From Mycobacterium sp. NBC_00419 (GTDB lineage: Bacteria > Actinomycetota > Actinomycetes > Mycobacteriales > Mycobacteriaceae), in NCBI RefSeq assembly GCF_036023875.1, contig NZ_CP107931.1:1984001-2048000 (forward strand): a DNA stretch of 64,000 nucleotides. The letters run 5' to 3'. The notes beneath the pieces are model-generated. The model searched no databases. It worked only from the letters and a program-made list of their open reading frames with translations, and was not told where the DNA came from. Shown one piece after another: positions 62,619-64,000 of this stretch; within the stretch, counting starts at the first letter, position 1; every line of letters starts with the position of its first letter. The translations under genes and the position numbers were made by a program.

Positions 62619-63469
62619 TTCAGGACCGGCGCGCTGCCGGCTTCGGCCAGCCACTGCTGCTGCAGTTTGGCCAGCGTCCCGTCACTCTGCAGCGCGTCGA
62701 CCGCCTCCGAGACGCACGGGGTTAGCTTGCTGCCCTTGTCCAGCACAATCCCGAACTGCTCGGGTTTGTCTGTCCCCGAAGGCAATTGGCCCACGATCAC
62801 ACCATCGGTCAACTCGCTCTGCACTTGGAAAGCCGTCGGCAGGTCGAGCACCAGCGCGTCGATCTGGCCGTTCGTCAACGCCGCTTTGGCGTCGTCGTTG
62901 TTGTTGTAGACGGCGATCGGGGCCGTGCTGCCCAGCGCCTTGGCGGCGTTGTAACTGGTGGTTCCGACCTGGGCGCCCAGGCGCAAGTCGCGCAGGCCGC
63001 CCAGCGCGGTGACCTTGGCCGCCGGCGACGACTTGATGGTCACGACGGCCTGGGTGACGTCGTAGTACGGCGAGGAGAAGTCGACTGCGTTCTTGCGCTC
63101 CTCGGTGATGGAGAACTCGTTGAGGTTGGCGTCAAAGGTTTTCGGGCCCGGCGCGATCGCGGCGTTGAACGGGACCCGCACCCATTGCACGTCCTTGGTG
63201 TCGTAGCCGAGCTTGCCCGCCACCGCGTAGGCGACCGCGGACTCGAATCCCTTGCCGTTGGACGGGTCGTCGTCGACGAACCACGGCGGGTAGGCGGGTT
63301 GATCGGTGCCGAACGTCAGCACACCGGATTTGAGGGTGGCCAGCGCACCCTTGTCGCACTTCTCACCGCCGGTCGCCGTCGTCGATTTCTCGTCGGCGGG
63401 TGCACAACCCGCCAACACCAGCAGTGCCGTCGACGCCGCGACGGTGATCATGACCAAGCCTGTACGCAT
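62615..63469 (-). CDS. Amino-acid-binding lipoprotein (GlnH-like SBP_bac_3)
   Basis: 284 aa. Lipobox 'LVLAGC' and a cluster-3 binding fold: 'GFESAVAYAVAGKLGY', 'NEFSITEERKNAVDFSSPYY' and 'LRLGAQVGTTSYNAAKALG'. Probable ligand is glutamine, glutamate or aspartate; the sequence alone does not decide. First gene of the importer. ATG 63469 gives a proper signal peptide. Confidence 0.9.
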   Translation of the reverse strand: MRTGLVMITVAASTALLVLAGCAPADEKSTTATGGEKCDKGALATLKSGVLTFGTDQPAYPPWFVDDDPSNGKGFESAVAYAVAGKLGYDTKDVQWVRVPFNAAIAPGPKTFDANLNEFSITEERKNAVDFSSPYYDVTQAVVTIKSSPAAKVTALGGLRDLRLGAQVGTTSYNAAKALGSTAPIAVYNNNDDAKAALTNGQIDALVLDLPTAFQVQSELTDGVIVGQLPSGTDKPEQFGIVLDKGSKLTPCVSEAVDALQSDGTLAKLQQQWLAEAGSAPVLK

Positions 63470-63632
63470 CGCGGCATCATCGCGCACCGCGGGCCGCGGC
63501 GCCACCAATCCGGTCATCGTGTTTGTACGGGGCCGTGCGGCCTCACAGCGATGCCATAGCGAGGTGCTAATCGCCGCCTACCTGAGGGCCATACGGTCGG
63601 CGGAGTTCGTTCCCCAACCAAGGAGAGATGAC

Positions 63633-63986
63633 ATGACTCTGCGACCGCGACACGCCACCGCCATGGCCGTTCTCGGGGCGGCTCTGGTCGGCGGTCTGGT
63701 GGGCTGCTCGGCCCCGAGCGAAGCCGCGCCCGCCGGTCCCGGTGGAGCAGGTGACCCGTTCATCCAGTGCATGACAGACAACGGTGTGCCGGCGCCGCCA
63801 CAGGGCGGACCCGGCGGACCCGGCGCACCGGCCGGGCAGCCGCCGCAGGGCGGACCTGGCGGACTCGGCGGACCCGGCGGTCAAGGTGGGCAGCCGCCGG
63901 CGCCTCCGGGCGTGGATCAGGGAGTCTGGGACAAGGGGCTGCAGGCCTGCGCCTCGCTGGCGCCGCAGCCGCCCCAGCAGCGCTAG
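63633..63986 (+). CDS. Gly/Pro-rich lipoprotein
   Basis: 117 aa. Lipobox 'LVGC' with Cys25, then 'QCMTDNGVPAPPQ', a collagen-like GGPGGPG tract at about residues 58-87, and 'VWDKGLQACASL'. The two short Cys-bearing blocks match those of the lipoprotein at 60773 in order. ATG behind AAGGAG. Role unknown. Confidence 0.75.
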   Translation: MTLRPRHATAMAVLGAALVGGLVGCSAPSEAAPAGPGGAGDPFIQCMTDNGVPAPPQGGPGGPGAPAGQPPQGGPGGLGGPGGQGGQPPAPPGVDQGVWDKGLQACASLAPQPPQQR

Positions 63987-64000
63987 CGGCCCCAGATATG

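Noticed and set aside
63790..63900. GGCGGACCCGGCGGA repeats as a CRISPR-like or tandem-repeat array
   Set aside because: They are degenerate codon repeats for a Gly/Pro tract inside a lipoprotein; no spacers. No CRISPR array was seen in the window.

Overview
The window is high-GC actinobacterial chromosome from a mycobacterium, most likely a fast-growing Mycolicibacterium-type species. The evidence is a yrbE/mce permease, desA1, lmeA, mshD (mycothiol), glnR, a phoU-pst block, sseA/sseC with a polycysteine leader ORF, many TetR and F420-dependent (LLM) genes, and leaderless promoters. The order desA1 - dus - LCP gene - phoU - pst - mshD - glnR - lmeA - thiX - sseA - sseC - nitrobindin-like matches the Rv0824c-Rv0813c neighbourhood of M. 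tuberculosis.

Layout. (1) 1-24 kb is a catabolic region. It starts with the end of an mce operon (yrbE). It continues with CoA-thioester genes: a CaiB transferase, two thiolases, two acyl-CoA dehydrogenases, SDRs and an AccD-like carboxylase. These are mixed with an OYE flavoenzyme, two LLM oxidoreductases, three SnoaL-like proteins, a flavin monooxygenase, an alpha/beta hydrolase and a phosphotransferase. TetR and GntR regulators sit beside good palindromic operators. Overlapping stops and starts show that several sets are translationally coupled operons. (2) About 24.19-28.9 kb is accessory DNA. It begins abruptly inside a truncated SDR gene and carries three small unrecognised membrane proteins, a TetR regulator and an atypical kinase-fold protein. 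A decayed stretch follows, then a tRNA cluster (Phe, Asp, Glu on -; Lys on +).

(3) 29.33-41.59 kb is a decayed prophage integrated into the 3' end of tRNA-Lys(UUU), bounded by a 50-bp direct repeat with one mismatch (attL/attR). The left end has a repressor/Cro-type pair with palindromic operators, then small early genes. A mosaic cargo block follows, with four DUF4189-like secreted proteins, a DUF732-type lipoprotein and broken copies of an integrase and a phage zinc-finger gene. The right end keeps part of a siphovirus tail module: tail terminator, major tail protein, G/T chaperones with a -1 slippery site, and a shortened tape measure. Integrase, terminase, capsid and lysis genes are absent. 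The repressor gene runs across attL. Reconstructing attP from the two ends gives a longer repressor ending in Leu-Gly-Lys-Ala-Ala. This is the hallmark of integration-dependent phage immunity and is the most notable finding.

(4) 41.6-64 kb is core chromosome: an MpaB-type oxygenase and its TetR, three tandem secreted paralogues, desA1, a dus gene without a canonical start at its true N-terminus, an LCP ligase, phosphate uptake (phoU, pstSCAB with PHO-box-like repeats), mycothiol synthesis and nitrogen regulation (mshD, glnR), lmeA-thiX, a cysteine-attenuated sulfur operon, a nitrobindin-like protein, and a polar amino-acid ABC transporter.
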